DNA of 64,000 nt, from assembly GCF_029931775.1 (NCBI RefSeq), contig NC_079318.1, forward strand, positions 31,448,159 to 31,512,158, in the 5' to 3' direction. Below, in pieces: positions 1-11,100 of this stretch (positions are counted from its first letter, which is position 1; the number at the start of each line of letters is the position of its first letter). A program made the position numbers and the translations under genes. This DNA is from Euleptes europaea. Taxonomy: Eukaryota; Chordata; Lepidosauria; Squamata; Sphaerodactylidae. Under the pieces are notes generated by a model that saw only the letters and a list, made by a program, of their open reading frames with translations, ran no database searches and had not been told where the DNA came from.

Positions 1-835
1 TTCTCCTAAAAATGTATCTTATCACTTCAGAGTGCCAGTATTTCAGTGCTTTATCTTTGATTTCAGAAGGAGCGTGTGAGGCAGGGTAGAATGGGAGACA
101 ACGAGTTTGCCCGAGACTGCCCAGTTCGGCTGAAAGGAGATTTAAAACTTAATTGTCATTTGGTCTGCTGCCCTGCACTGGGTGGCATCTGTAAGCTGAA
201 GTATAACTTTTTAATGAGGCTGGAGTGTATACCTTTGGGATACTTTGTGTGCCTTATTGTGTAAATTGAGCCAGATTTTCTTAAGACAAGTGCACACAAG
301 AGGCCAAACTTTTAGGAAATCTCAAATTAAAATCTCGCACCTAAAATCATTACATGATGATCAATGTTTGAGCCACAATGGGCTCAGAAAGTGTTTTTCA
401 GTACCACTTATGTGAGGAAACTTTTCTGCATTCTGCCCATCTGTATACTGCATCACTTAACCCAAGAAGGCAATTCATAAAGTAAAAGGGTGATTCCAGT
501 CAAGGGGCTTAGAAGGGTATAACTCCGTTTAGGATTGCACTGTTGATTTTTGCTGGTCATGGTGTTAAATGTCAGATAGGTTTTCCCTCAGATACCATGC
601 TGACCTCTGTCTTCCCTCTTTAAATAGGCCAAATACAAATAACATTCACTTTTTCTAATATCATAAAGTTGGATAAAAGCAGAAATGGCTGTTATGCTAG
701 AAATGGCTCAGTATCCCCCTTGACATTTAAAATGGATGAGATCTTGTGAGAGCTTGATATAGAATATGCAGTTACTCGGCTCAGATCCACCAGCAGATTT
801 CTGTGAATGAAAAGAGTAGGCATTTCTGCCTGTTC

Positions 836-965
836 CCCACCATCACCATGCTGTTCCTGGGGGACTGCCCTCTCCTCTAGGAGCGGTATTGGAGGGGGCA
901 TTTGGGCTGTAGTGGGAAGGGCGAGGAAGTTGTGCTCCTCTGACAGAAATCCCTTCCTCCATGGA
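836..965. repeat. GC-rich dispersed repeat, copy 1
   Basis: This segment shares a clear pattern with 40490-40640: ctgttcctgggg, then a C-rich stretch, aggagc, ggggcattt and a G-rich stretch, ending in a similar segment. No family was recognised. Two diverged copies inside one window show that it is an interspersed repeat. Confidence 0.5.
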
Positions 966-1207
966 AATCCTCTAATGCATTGATACTTAGGAGGTTGGGA
1001 GCCACATGTGGCTCTTTGACATGCCACTTGTGGCTCTTCTGAACACCATTCCCCAATGTGGCACCCATCCAGTATTTCAGGAAATGTTAATGCTTTTGCC
1101 TGGTGAGGCGCCTGGTTAGCAGATGGTTCCATCTTGAAACAGCCACCACTGGAGGAGTGGGTAAGGTGTGAGCCTCCCTGAGGTACAAGCCACATGCCAA
1201 AGGTGAA

Positions 1208-1425
1208 AGTACATGATCACATGAAGCTGCCTTATACTGAATCAAACCCTTGGTCTATCAAAGTCAGTGTTGTCTACTCAGACTGGCAGCAGCTCTCCAG
1301 GGTCTCTGGCAGAGGTCTTTCACATCTCCTACTTGCCTAGTCCCTTTAACTGGAGATGCCGGGGATTGAACCTGGGACCTTCTGCATGCCAAGAAGATGC
1401 TCTACCACTGAGCCACAGCCCCTCC
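1208..1425 (-). mobile_element. tRNA-derived SINE (ggggctgtggctcag type)
   Basis: On the minus strand it begins with a tRNA-like head, ggctgtggctcagtggtaga, followed by a B-box-like gttcaatcccc. The body then runs through ctggagagc to gccttatactgaatc near the plus-strand start. A second copy with the same orientation lies at 41184-41400. This head and body are very common in squamate genomes. The copy is diverged and non-coding. Confidence 0.8.
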
Positions 1426-2048
1426 CCAAGTAAATATGACTCTTTTGGTCGATGATGATTGTGGATGTGGCACTCTGCAAGCTGCAGAGTGAGTACCACT
1501 GCTCTAATGGATGCAAACCATTATTTGTTTATTTTCCATGAAACTTCAAGAGAGCATTTGACACATAGTAATTGTTTTCTGCTTATTCGTATGCATTTTT
1601 CTGTGAAAGTCTAATATACCTTTTTTGTGTGTGTTTGTATAAATATAAAATACATATAATGTAGAATCTTGTGTTTGATACTGAGCAAGTCTTTCAGCTT
1701 TGTTCTACTTTCTATTTATCCTTGCTTAACCTCTCATAATATTATGGCCAGGGCTTTCATTAGTCTCAACTTGCTCTGCATCTGTCAGTACTACACACGT
1801 ATCTTTTCAAAGAGCTTATATATTGCATCAAGAGTAATGGGCAAGCATTTCACATCAGCTCAGATACCTACACTCCACGTTCTTCTTTTGTGCAGAGTTT
1901 TCTTAAGAATTAAGATAACAATCCAGTGCATAGTTAACTTCCATTCTTTTAATAGTACCAGGAAATGCCTAATGGTGTATAGGGCAACAACAGGAAACAA
2001 TGTGGATTTTTTTTAACATTTCCAATGCTAGAGTTTTTATTTCCAATG

Positions 2049-2342
2049 ATAGAGCCAGCGTGGTGTAGTGGTTTGGAGAGGTGGACTTAAATCTGGGGAA
2101 CCGGGTTTGATTCCTCACTCCTCCACATGAGCGACGGACTCTAATCCGGTGAACTGGGTTGGTTTCCTCACTCCTACACATGAAGCCAGCTGAGTGACCC
2201 ACAGTTCTCTTAGAGCTCTCTCAGTCACACCTACCTCACAAGGTGTCTGTTGTGGGGAGAGGAAGGGAAGGAGACTGTAAGCTGGTTTGATTCTTTGTAA
2301 AAAAGAGAAAACCAGCATATAAAAACCAACTCTTCTTCTTAT
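2049..2342 (+). mobile_element. tRNA-derived SINE (gccagcgtggtgtagtgg type)
   Basis: The tRNA-like head, gccagcgtggtgtagtgg with gggtttgattcc as the B box, is followed by a partial head duplication and a shared body (cctcacaaggtgtctgttgtgggga). The end reads tataaaaaccaactcttctt. Further copies are at 19453-19747 and 54022-54319 (+), and at 24519-24782 and 60430-60705 (-). The CTT-rich tail behaves like a microsatellite seed. Confidence 0.85.
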
Positions 2343-2777
2343 TTCAGGAAACTATAATAATAATTAATGTAGCTGACAATATATTATTTGGCAGTGGTAT
2401 CATTAAGCAGTTCTTTCTGATGCTGATTGAGTCCTTCTCCTAGATATGTTTGGAAAGATCTGTATTTTTGCTGTAAATAATATTTAAGAAGGAAATTAAA
2501 TCCTGTCTTAGCAAAGCTAGACAAAACCATTCAAAAATATGACTAATTGCACCTTTTTTAATGAGGTATTTAGACATGGCCTTAAGTTTTCTAAAAAGTC
2601 AAAAGAAAATAAAGGTCGCTTATTCAGTATTCTCACTTGGAAATTAGAGGTTTTGCTGCCAGCCCGGAATTAACATAAAGCATTAACGTACGCATCAGAT
2701 TACGGACATTTCCCCCCACAACGCTGATGTGTTGAATCACTTGAAAAACCCTGTCCCTCTTTTCCTGTTGCATTTAG

Positions 2778-3670
2778 ACACTGAAACTTGGGCTGGCATT
2801 GGATCGCGGCCGGAGCATCATCACTCGGAGAGAGAGAGGAGAGACAGCTTCCAGCCTGACAGCCGGCATACACTTAGCAAGAGGGCAAGGCTTCAGCTGG
2901 CTGTAAGGGAGGGCCACATGGAGGAGGAGCACCGCAGTGCTGAGTCAGGACTGGAATCTCCCACCCAGTCCCCGGGGGCACCAGGCACGCTTCGCTCTGG
3001 CTGTTTGTCTTCTAGGGAAGCCGGTGAAGATAACAGTCTGCAGCTGAGAGAAGAACAGTTCTCTGAGGATGTATCAAAAATAGAAGCAGCCGCTGAGGAG
3101 CCGGCAGCAGAGTCCTCTAGTGAACCAATGGTAGACACATTGGTCTTGACAGATGCTGATTACATGCCTTGTGATCTAATTTCCACAGGTGACAATGTTA
3201 GGTTTGACGGGAACGGACTCCCGTCGAACCCCCGCCTTGGCTCTAGTGCAGTTTCCAGTGGGCATCTGGGAAGCCGCGTATTAAACCAGCAGCAGCCTGT
3301 TTGCAAAAATGACAGCAAATCTGTGCCATGCAGAACTTTGTCAGACATTCGCGAAAATGTGTTCTCTGAAAGTAACACACCAGAACAGGCCGCTGTTGGA
3401 TATGCAGAAGTATCTGAAGGGGTACAGGAAACAACCGAACTGGAAGAGGAAGGCGAAAGCAAAGGATCAGAAGACTTCTTTCAGCAGTTTTTAAATGGTT
3501 GCATAAAAGACAGAGAAGAATCCATCAGATACTTAGCAACTCTGGGGGATTCGGACACTCTTTCACATATACCCACTGAACAAGCACTTTATAGTTCATC
3601 GGAAGATTATTCACGGGAGGAAAGCTTTTCTTCTCTTGATGAACTAGCAAAACGGATCGAAATTGCAGAG
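2778..3670 (+). CDS. CNST: CNST large acidic exon
   Basis: The exon is preceded by cctgttgcatttag and ends at gcagag before gtaaac. It encodes about 297 residues that look mostly disordered and are rich in Glu and Ser. The last part, from FFQQFLNGCIKDREESIRYL to LDELAKRIEIAE, is the recognisable conserved consortin stretch. Reading frame continues upstream through the intron by chance to a Met at 2729, but the acceptor site makes 2778 the true boundary. Confidence 0.92.
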
Positions 3671-5081
3671 GTAAACAATGCCAAAATAATTACGAGCAAT
3701 TTCTGTTTGTGATATATGCTTGACAATTGATATCTCAATTTTTTAAGCATGCAAAAGGGACAGAAGTTATTTTTTTTCATGATAGTGATGAATTTACTGA
3801 GTGTCAAGTTCCACTTTGTTGTCAGAGCTTCCCTGAAAGAAGGCATGCTAAAGACAAGTGTAAATTATTTTTCCTTTCTCAACATGTTCACAAAAATTGT
3901 TGATAAGTAAGCTTGTTTCACTGACAAGTGATGGTCAGAGGAAGAAAGAGAATTTACCTGCTGTGTATTTTAGGAGGCCACATCTAAACAGCTGTGGTGG
4001 TAATCCAAATGGGACATGGTACAAAATGAAAAGGCTTCCCTAGTGCATGACTGGTAGAAATGCTTTAATATTCCTAGTCAGTTAAGATTCTGTTGTTCAA
4101 ACAGAGATGAATAAGAACCTTTTGCTTAAGATAGAAAGTCATGGCTGACTGGCATGATTGGTGAATGTGTACATCTTTTCATGAAAATATAGATGGTTCT
4201 GCCATTACTTTTTAAAGAACAGGATAGGAGAAGACAGCAGAAATGGTGATTTAACAGAGGGCTTTTAAACTGTTCTGAGTAGGTGCAGTTGATATATGAA
4301 TTGCCTAAGGATCCTTTAGAAGCACTTTTTACAGTCAAGGATGTTCACCACAGCAGCACCAGAAGGGAGAGATTAAGACAGAATGCACCATATTTTTATA
4401 ACTGGATGACCTTTTTGAGGTCATGTCATCCTTCTGGACATATTAACTGAGTTGTCTAAGGCTGCAATCCTGAAGCAGGGGGAGGAGGGGCTGAAGCTCC
4501 TTAGGACTAGCATGACCCTGTGCTGGCATAAGTGCCCCTTTAACTGGGGATAAGGGGCACTCATGCCCGCACGGGAACAAACATGCCAGCTTCAGGGAGC
4601 TGCAGAGCTGCGCCGGCCCCACCACCATCCCAGGGAATTCCTGGAAGAGAAAGCCAGCTTGGGGGGACGTTCCTGGGGGCAGAACTGCCTTAAGGCAGCT
4701 TCCTAACCCCTTTCGCCCCAAGAATGCCCATTCATTCTGTGGCATTGCTGCGCCACCTTTTTTGGTGGCGCAGCCGCGTTGATAGCAATGGGGGCATTTT
4801 CGTGTTATTTATTTGTTAAATGTTTTAAATAGCTTTTCGGTGGTCGGAAAGCCTCTGAGGAGGCAGCGCGGATGCACCACTCCCAGCCGCTGTGGATCTA
4901 CTCCCCCCTTCAGGGATGGGCTGCCCGACAATAACCACAGAAGGCTATCTGATTACGCTCTGATGTGCAAAAGTAGGAGAAAGTTGTTCTGTTTCCTTTT
5001 CATTCCCTGAAAACCTACAGAAGACAAGATGGAATATGGTTTGTTTCTTCATTAAAAGCAGTTCATTGAGAAGACTTCCCC

Positions 5082-5150
<69 letters not shown>

Positions 5151-8100
5151 TATTTGTCCTCATCTGTTTGTCCTCATATATTTGTCCTCATCTGTTTACC
5201 ATTTGTCAAGGAAATATTGTATCGTGTTGCAAAAATTCAGCCAGAACCTTGCAGGAACTCCTCTATTATGAAGATATCATTTGGGCTGCCTCCATGTGCT
5301 TCTCCGGGTGTGATATATCGACTGTTTTAATATCATTATTCTTCATGCCAGAACAACCTAATGTCACATGGCAGTTATCAACAGGAATACAGTAATTACT
5401 CAAATGCAAGACTAAGTTTCTCTCTCCCCCCAAAACATTCCATCAAAAAAAGGGAGTCATCTTACATTTGCATACAAGTTACAGTTATGTCCAGTAATAT
5501 TTGTGTGTATGTGTCTAACACTTTTAAGGGGGTTGTCTTACATTCAGGGTTGTCTTCCTTTCAAATAAATGTGGTCCTAGAGAACACCAGTGGTTCCCAA
5601 GGCTGGTTTAGGTATACTACGAACAAGGGAAAATGTACCACTGATAAACAAAACAGCAGTACTTCATGGTGCCAAGTAAGGTCATGCAGGGAGTTTGTCA
5701 CTCAGTCTCAGACACTCTCCAGTCTTTCCCTGTCCTAAGATACTAACTTAGCATGAGACCATGTAGTGTTGCCTGTTGGGTATCAGTGACAAAATTGTTG
5801 GGTGGCAAAACTGACAGACGAGGGATTTATCCTGGTTAAAATGGATCAATGTGCATAAAGGGTGAAGCTAACTTAAAGAAAACTGAACAGTTATGGAGTG
5901 ACCTGCACTTTGTTGTGTGTTGCTACAGTGGGTTGTGTTTGAGAACCTCTGTTGGAGGCCCGCTGAATTGAATTAGAGTTGGAAAAGCAGATACACTGAA
6001 ATTTTATGATAGCAAAACTCACCAGGCCAAGAAGCACGTGTTAGCTAATGGCTAACCAAAAAGAAAAAGTCCTTAAGATGTCAGTGGATTTCTCTCATTC
6101 GGCATCCACATACTAACATAAGAAAAGCCATGCTGGATCAGACCTAGGCCCATCAAATCTAGCATTCTGTTCGCCCAGTGGCCAACCAGGTGCCTCTAAG
6201 AAGCCCCCAAACAAGACAATAATCATGACTAGTATCCATTTTAACTAGTAGCCATGAATACCCCTCTCCTCCATGAACATGTCCACTCCCCTCTTAAAAC
6301 CTTCCAAGTTGGTAGCCATCACCACATCCTGGGGCAGGGGGTTCCACAGTTTAACTATGTGTTGTGTGAAGAAATAATTCCTTTTATCAGTTTTGAATCT
6401 CTCACCCTCCAGCTTCAGCAGATGACTCCGCACTCTAGTATTATGAGAGAGGGAGAAAAGCTTCTCCCTTTCCACTCTCTCCAAACCATGCATAATTTTA
6501 TAGACCTCTATCATGTCTCCCTTTAGCCACCTTCTTTCCAAGCTAAACAGTCCTAAGCATTTTAACCGTTCCTCATAGGGGCAGTTGCTCTAGTCCCCTA
6601 ATCATTTTAGGGGACTTGGCTGGAAAGGCTGGAATGGTTATAAATGTAATGTTTAGATATTATAAACAGAATGATTTGATATTGTAGTTGCCTTTCAAGA
6701 GTTCATAAAAGTTAACAATAAGCCAGTTCATAAAAGTTAACAACATTCCTTGAAGATTTTGAAACTAAATCATTCATGGTTAGATTAAGAACAATAAAGG
6801 CTTCCTTTCAACTCAGTCTACTTTTTAGTTTAAAATCATGCCTGGTAAATCTTATTATTAATAAATGTTATTAGATCACTTTACAACATCCCTCCCATAT
6901 ATTTTAAAGCCATTTTGGCAGCGACAGAAGTGTTCCCTCTTCTTTCGGTTTACTGTAAACCTCTTTCTGTTTATGGGAAACCAATGAATAAACCTCTGCT
7001 CTTAGTGTGGTGTTTTCTGGTCCTTGAGTTTTTCACAAGCAGACTTTTCTCTCTGAAACAATCACAGAGGGCGAAAACGCGTGGTTGCTTTAGCCTCCAT
7101 TATTCTCTGTTTCAGCCAGAATTTAGCCAGGATCGAATGCACGTTCGGCGAAACACATGTGTTCAATCCTGGCTGAATCCTGGCTGAAACAGGGAATACA
7201 GGAGGCTAAAGCGACCATGCGTTTTCTCCCAGAGAGTACCTTGCATCATTCAATAGCAATTCCTCTGGGCCAAATATAGAATAATGTTGGCTGTCTGCAG
7301 AGACTGTTTTCCCCCTAGTCTATGTTGCTTGGAAGCATAAGCTTCAGAGAGAAATCAGAGAAAGGCAGAGCAGTGCTTGTGTTTTGAGCAAAACCCTCTC
7401 TTATACCATGTAACACTGTGTAAAGTTGTGGCCTGCCTGCAGCTTTTGTACAAGGGTGAGTCCAGTTTTAGGGTTGCCAGTCTCCAGGTGGGGGCTGGAC
7501 ATCCCCTGGAATTACAGCTTATCCATATGAAGCATAGAAATATGGATTGTCAACCTCTGCTTAATAAGAGTTATTTGGCACAATATTCTACATATCTTGT
7601 CTGTGGAGAATGGATTAGGATCTTAGGTGCAATATTCTGAAAACAAGTATTTGCACAAACCGAACAGTGCTACTATGAAAACCAAAAATGCAGCCACTTA
7701 ACTCTTTTAAAATAGTCTGTAGAACAGACATACTCTACAGCCCAATCCTGTACATATGTGCTCAGCAGCATGGCTGATCATGTCCAGGATGATCAACACG
7801 TATGAAGGATTACAGCCCTCATAATTTATATGGGTAGTACTTGCCTATGGTATGAGCACTTGCTTCTTTACTGAATTATTATAGCCCACCTTTTCCCCCT
7901 GGCTCAAGCTGGTTTACCAACTCAGATTTAAAATATATGATTTAACCCCTTTAATGACCTGACCCCTCTTTTACCATACTGCACATTGCATATCCACATG
8001 TTGCTGAATGTGTGTCTCAAAAAAAGAAGGGAGGGAGGGTTGTAGTGAACCTCCTAATAATTAAAATTGGCTTTTCTGAGAAAGGGGTATTATAGAGGTA

Positions 8101-11100
8101 TGTTCTGTTTATGGCTGCTGTCTAAGGTTGCTTAGAATGTCATACATTGTGGAGCCGGGAAGATTTTTCAGAGACCTCCATTTCAACTGCGAATATTGGA
8201 GGTCACAGTCGTCCTGTCCGAGTTCGTCTTGTTATGTAATGTAGCCCAAAGAACACGGATCAATATCCTGTTCCTAGCTTGATCGCATAAAATTATAATA
8301 GCAGTAGCTTCTCCTACAGCTATGCAGTGGGAGTGTGAATAATTCATAAAGCAGTATTAATGGTTTTGCTAATATAGCAGAAATAACTTCGCTCCCTTCA
8401 GAGAGGATATCTCAGCTCTGTGTACTTTTGCTTTTAGGAGTTCATCTTATTGATTTTATATTTTCGGGGAATTTGCTTACAGAGCTAAGGCTCCTATTAA
8501 TACTACAAACGAGCATCAGAGACATTCTGAGGAATGTGTTTTAGAGTTTTACTTCTTCTGCTGTAAAGGTAAAGTTTATTTAGCGTCTGACCCTGTGCTC
8601 TTCTGAGTTCCTAACACTAGAGCAAGCGAACACTTTATCATCTTTTACTGCAGCACCATCACATGAAACCTACCTGTATGCACCTGAGAAGTGTTAAGTG
8701 TAGACATGATGGGCTTACTCACACAACCAGCTAAAAGTGTGCCCATATGCTTCCTACCCTTTACAGGACAGTCCGCATGCAAAGGGATCTGGGAGTAGCC
8801 TTCTTGCAGAAAAGAGAGCTCTGTTGTTGGGGTATAGCGATGTTGTTTTCTCCCATACCTCCACCCAACTTCTTTTCAATTGCTGGATGATGGGCAGAAG
8901 GGCTCTCATGAGAGCACAAAACACCTGATCTCAAAATAAAGTGTGGACAAGCCCCAAGTCAGTTACACACACACAGAGACACACACACACACACACACCT
9001 TCTGGGCATGGAGTAGGGGTCACTGGGAATATGGGCAGTGAGTGAGTTGTGAATTTCCTGCATAGTGCAAAGGGTTGGGCTAGATGACCCTGGAGGTCCC
9101 TTCCAACTCTATGTTTCTATGATAAGATAATATGAATGGTTTTATTTGCATTTAGCCATAGGCCATTACAAACATGTCAAGGATGCCACAGATACATAAT
9201 AAAGGAAATATACGGTTAATAAAATTCTGGATTGATAATAAATATAATAAAACTATGCTAAAATATACATAATAAAACTATGCTAAACTCGATGCATTCA
9301 GAGAAATAATAAGTAAAAATTGTGGTGCTGTCCCAATCGGCCAGTGGGACCTAGCAACCATTAAAGATAAGATAATCAAGCTACATTTGCACTGTAAAAT
9401 CTAAAGACCTGCTGTTGTTGCTAAAATTGAGAAGGGGCTTCTCCAGTACATACTGAGACTAACCATTTTCAACTTCTGTGTGAGTCAACTCTTTGCAGAG
9501 TAAGATCTCGCGTGATTTACAGAGATAGGATGATTTATAATGTTACGCCATCTGGTGGGCACTCATAGCATTAATCTCGTAACAAACCGGACAATACTTC
9601 AAACAGCAGAGTCCACACTAGCAGCAATAATACATTGTAGTTGTGAAAATCTAACTCCATTCATTCCATTTCTGGAGCCTGCACAATACAACAGCAGAGC
9701 AACACTTCTTTATTTCCACTGCAAATCAGGAGAGATTCTAACATTTGATCCACCAAACTGATTGTCCAGATAACTTCAATGTGGAGTCTAAGAAGGGGGG
9801 CCTTAATTATGGGAAGGAAAAGTAACGATGTTGATCGAAGCAGATTTTGGTTGTGCAGAGAAATCAGTTACTTTAAAGAATTACTTTTATCGCCTTCTTT
9901 GTTCATGATGGTGAAGGGACAGCTTTCCTAAACAGCTTACAGAACAATGCATATTAAATGCGTTCTAACAGCATTAAAATTTAGAAGCAAATGCTATGAT
10001 ACAGCAGTGTAGCTAGCACATAACTTTACGTAATACAATCAATGTGTGTGTATGTACGTATAATTTCTTCCACCAACAAAATATATAATGCCAAACAGAG
10101 TCTCTTAATATTGTACTGTTAAAAGCAGCTATTGTTTCATTCCCTATAGAATGTCCCTGCTGAGGGACTTGTGTCCATATTAAAGAAGAGAGATGACAGT
10201 GAAAGCAAAGATCTTGCTCAAATCCAGCAGAGACAGGCAAAAAGAAGAGTGAGATTCCAAGAAATGGAGGACTCCTTAGATCAAGGTATTCTGCTTCTGT
10301 TTTCCAGACTCTTTTCCAAGCTACAAACTAATGCTGTTCTTTCACAGCCTCAAGGATATGAAATAGCCCTATACAGCTATGATCACGTGCTATATTTCCA
10401 TTAATGTTCCAGGGTTGGGGAAGTAGAAATAGCAGTTGGAGATGGCTCTAAGAATGAGCCTAAAGAATTTTAACATAGTCATTTGGGGTAATCGAGTATA
10501 CAGCTGAACAAATGTTTGAGTTAATCCGTAATGCCAAGATTTGCCTCGTTGGTCCTGGGGGTTAGGTAGGAATGGATCCCTCCCATTGTCAAGGCATGGC
10601 CTCTGCCTTATATATTCTTGTGCTTGATTTCTAAAGCTGGCTTGGTGCTGTATTCTTCTTTGTCACGAATTCCGAGTTATCACAATGAATAAATGTGGAA
10701 GGCTTCCGGGTAGGTGGGGTGCCTGCAGCGTGGATGCCCTTAGTGTGGGTCAAGGCGCCATCTAAATAAAGAGGCAACCGTCTTCCAACCCAGAGCTTGC
10801 CTTTTTTTCTCTGTTCCCTGTTACAGGACTGGTTCACACAGCAACTCTATCAGGTTGTTGTTTTGCCACACCTTTTGGTCCTGTTGTCCTGGCTCTCTCT
10901 CAACCTCCATCTCTGCCCTTGGCCGTCCCGCAACTCCTCTGCACCAGTAGCTTAAGAGTTCACTCTAATAGATGACTCTGCCCTTCCCTGCTAGGTCCCA
11001 GCCCACAGGCCTCCAGCCTCCCTTAGCCTGCAGACCCAGAAGGATTCCTTCACCCCAGAGAGCAGCAGCATAGGTTAGTCAGCCTTGTATAGCTGTGAGC

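Larger units (their letters stand above)
1..2777. other. CNST intron upstream of the first visible exon
   Basis: No coding exon could be recognised here. The piece holds two SINE copies (1208-1425 and 2049-2342) and a GC-rich repeat near 836-965. The rest looks like plain AT-rich intron. The earlier consortin exons, which carry the N-terminal repeat-like region in mammals, were looked for and not found, so they should lie before base 1. Confidence 0.6.
3671..10149. other. CNST intron, repeat-bearing
   Basis: This 6.5 kb intron holds a MITE-like repeat (4461-4924), a GATA microsatellite (5082-5150), a CR1-like LINE tail (6115-6590), a hairpin MITE (7070-7229), a short piece of the agggttgcca element (7472-7530), a CA tract and a CR1 3' end near 9035-9122. 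Nothing else was recognised in 9125-10149, which is AT-rich. Confidence 0.7.

Noticed and set aside
692-1195. 167-codon minus-strand frame
   Set aside because: It overlaps a dispersed GC-rich repeat and has no homology I recognise.
2049-2160. tRNA gene
   Set aside because: The head is tRNA-like but cannot form a full cloverleaf and belongs to a dispersed SINE.
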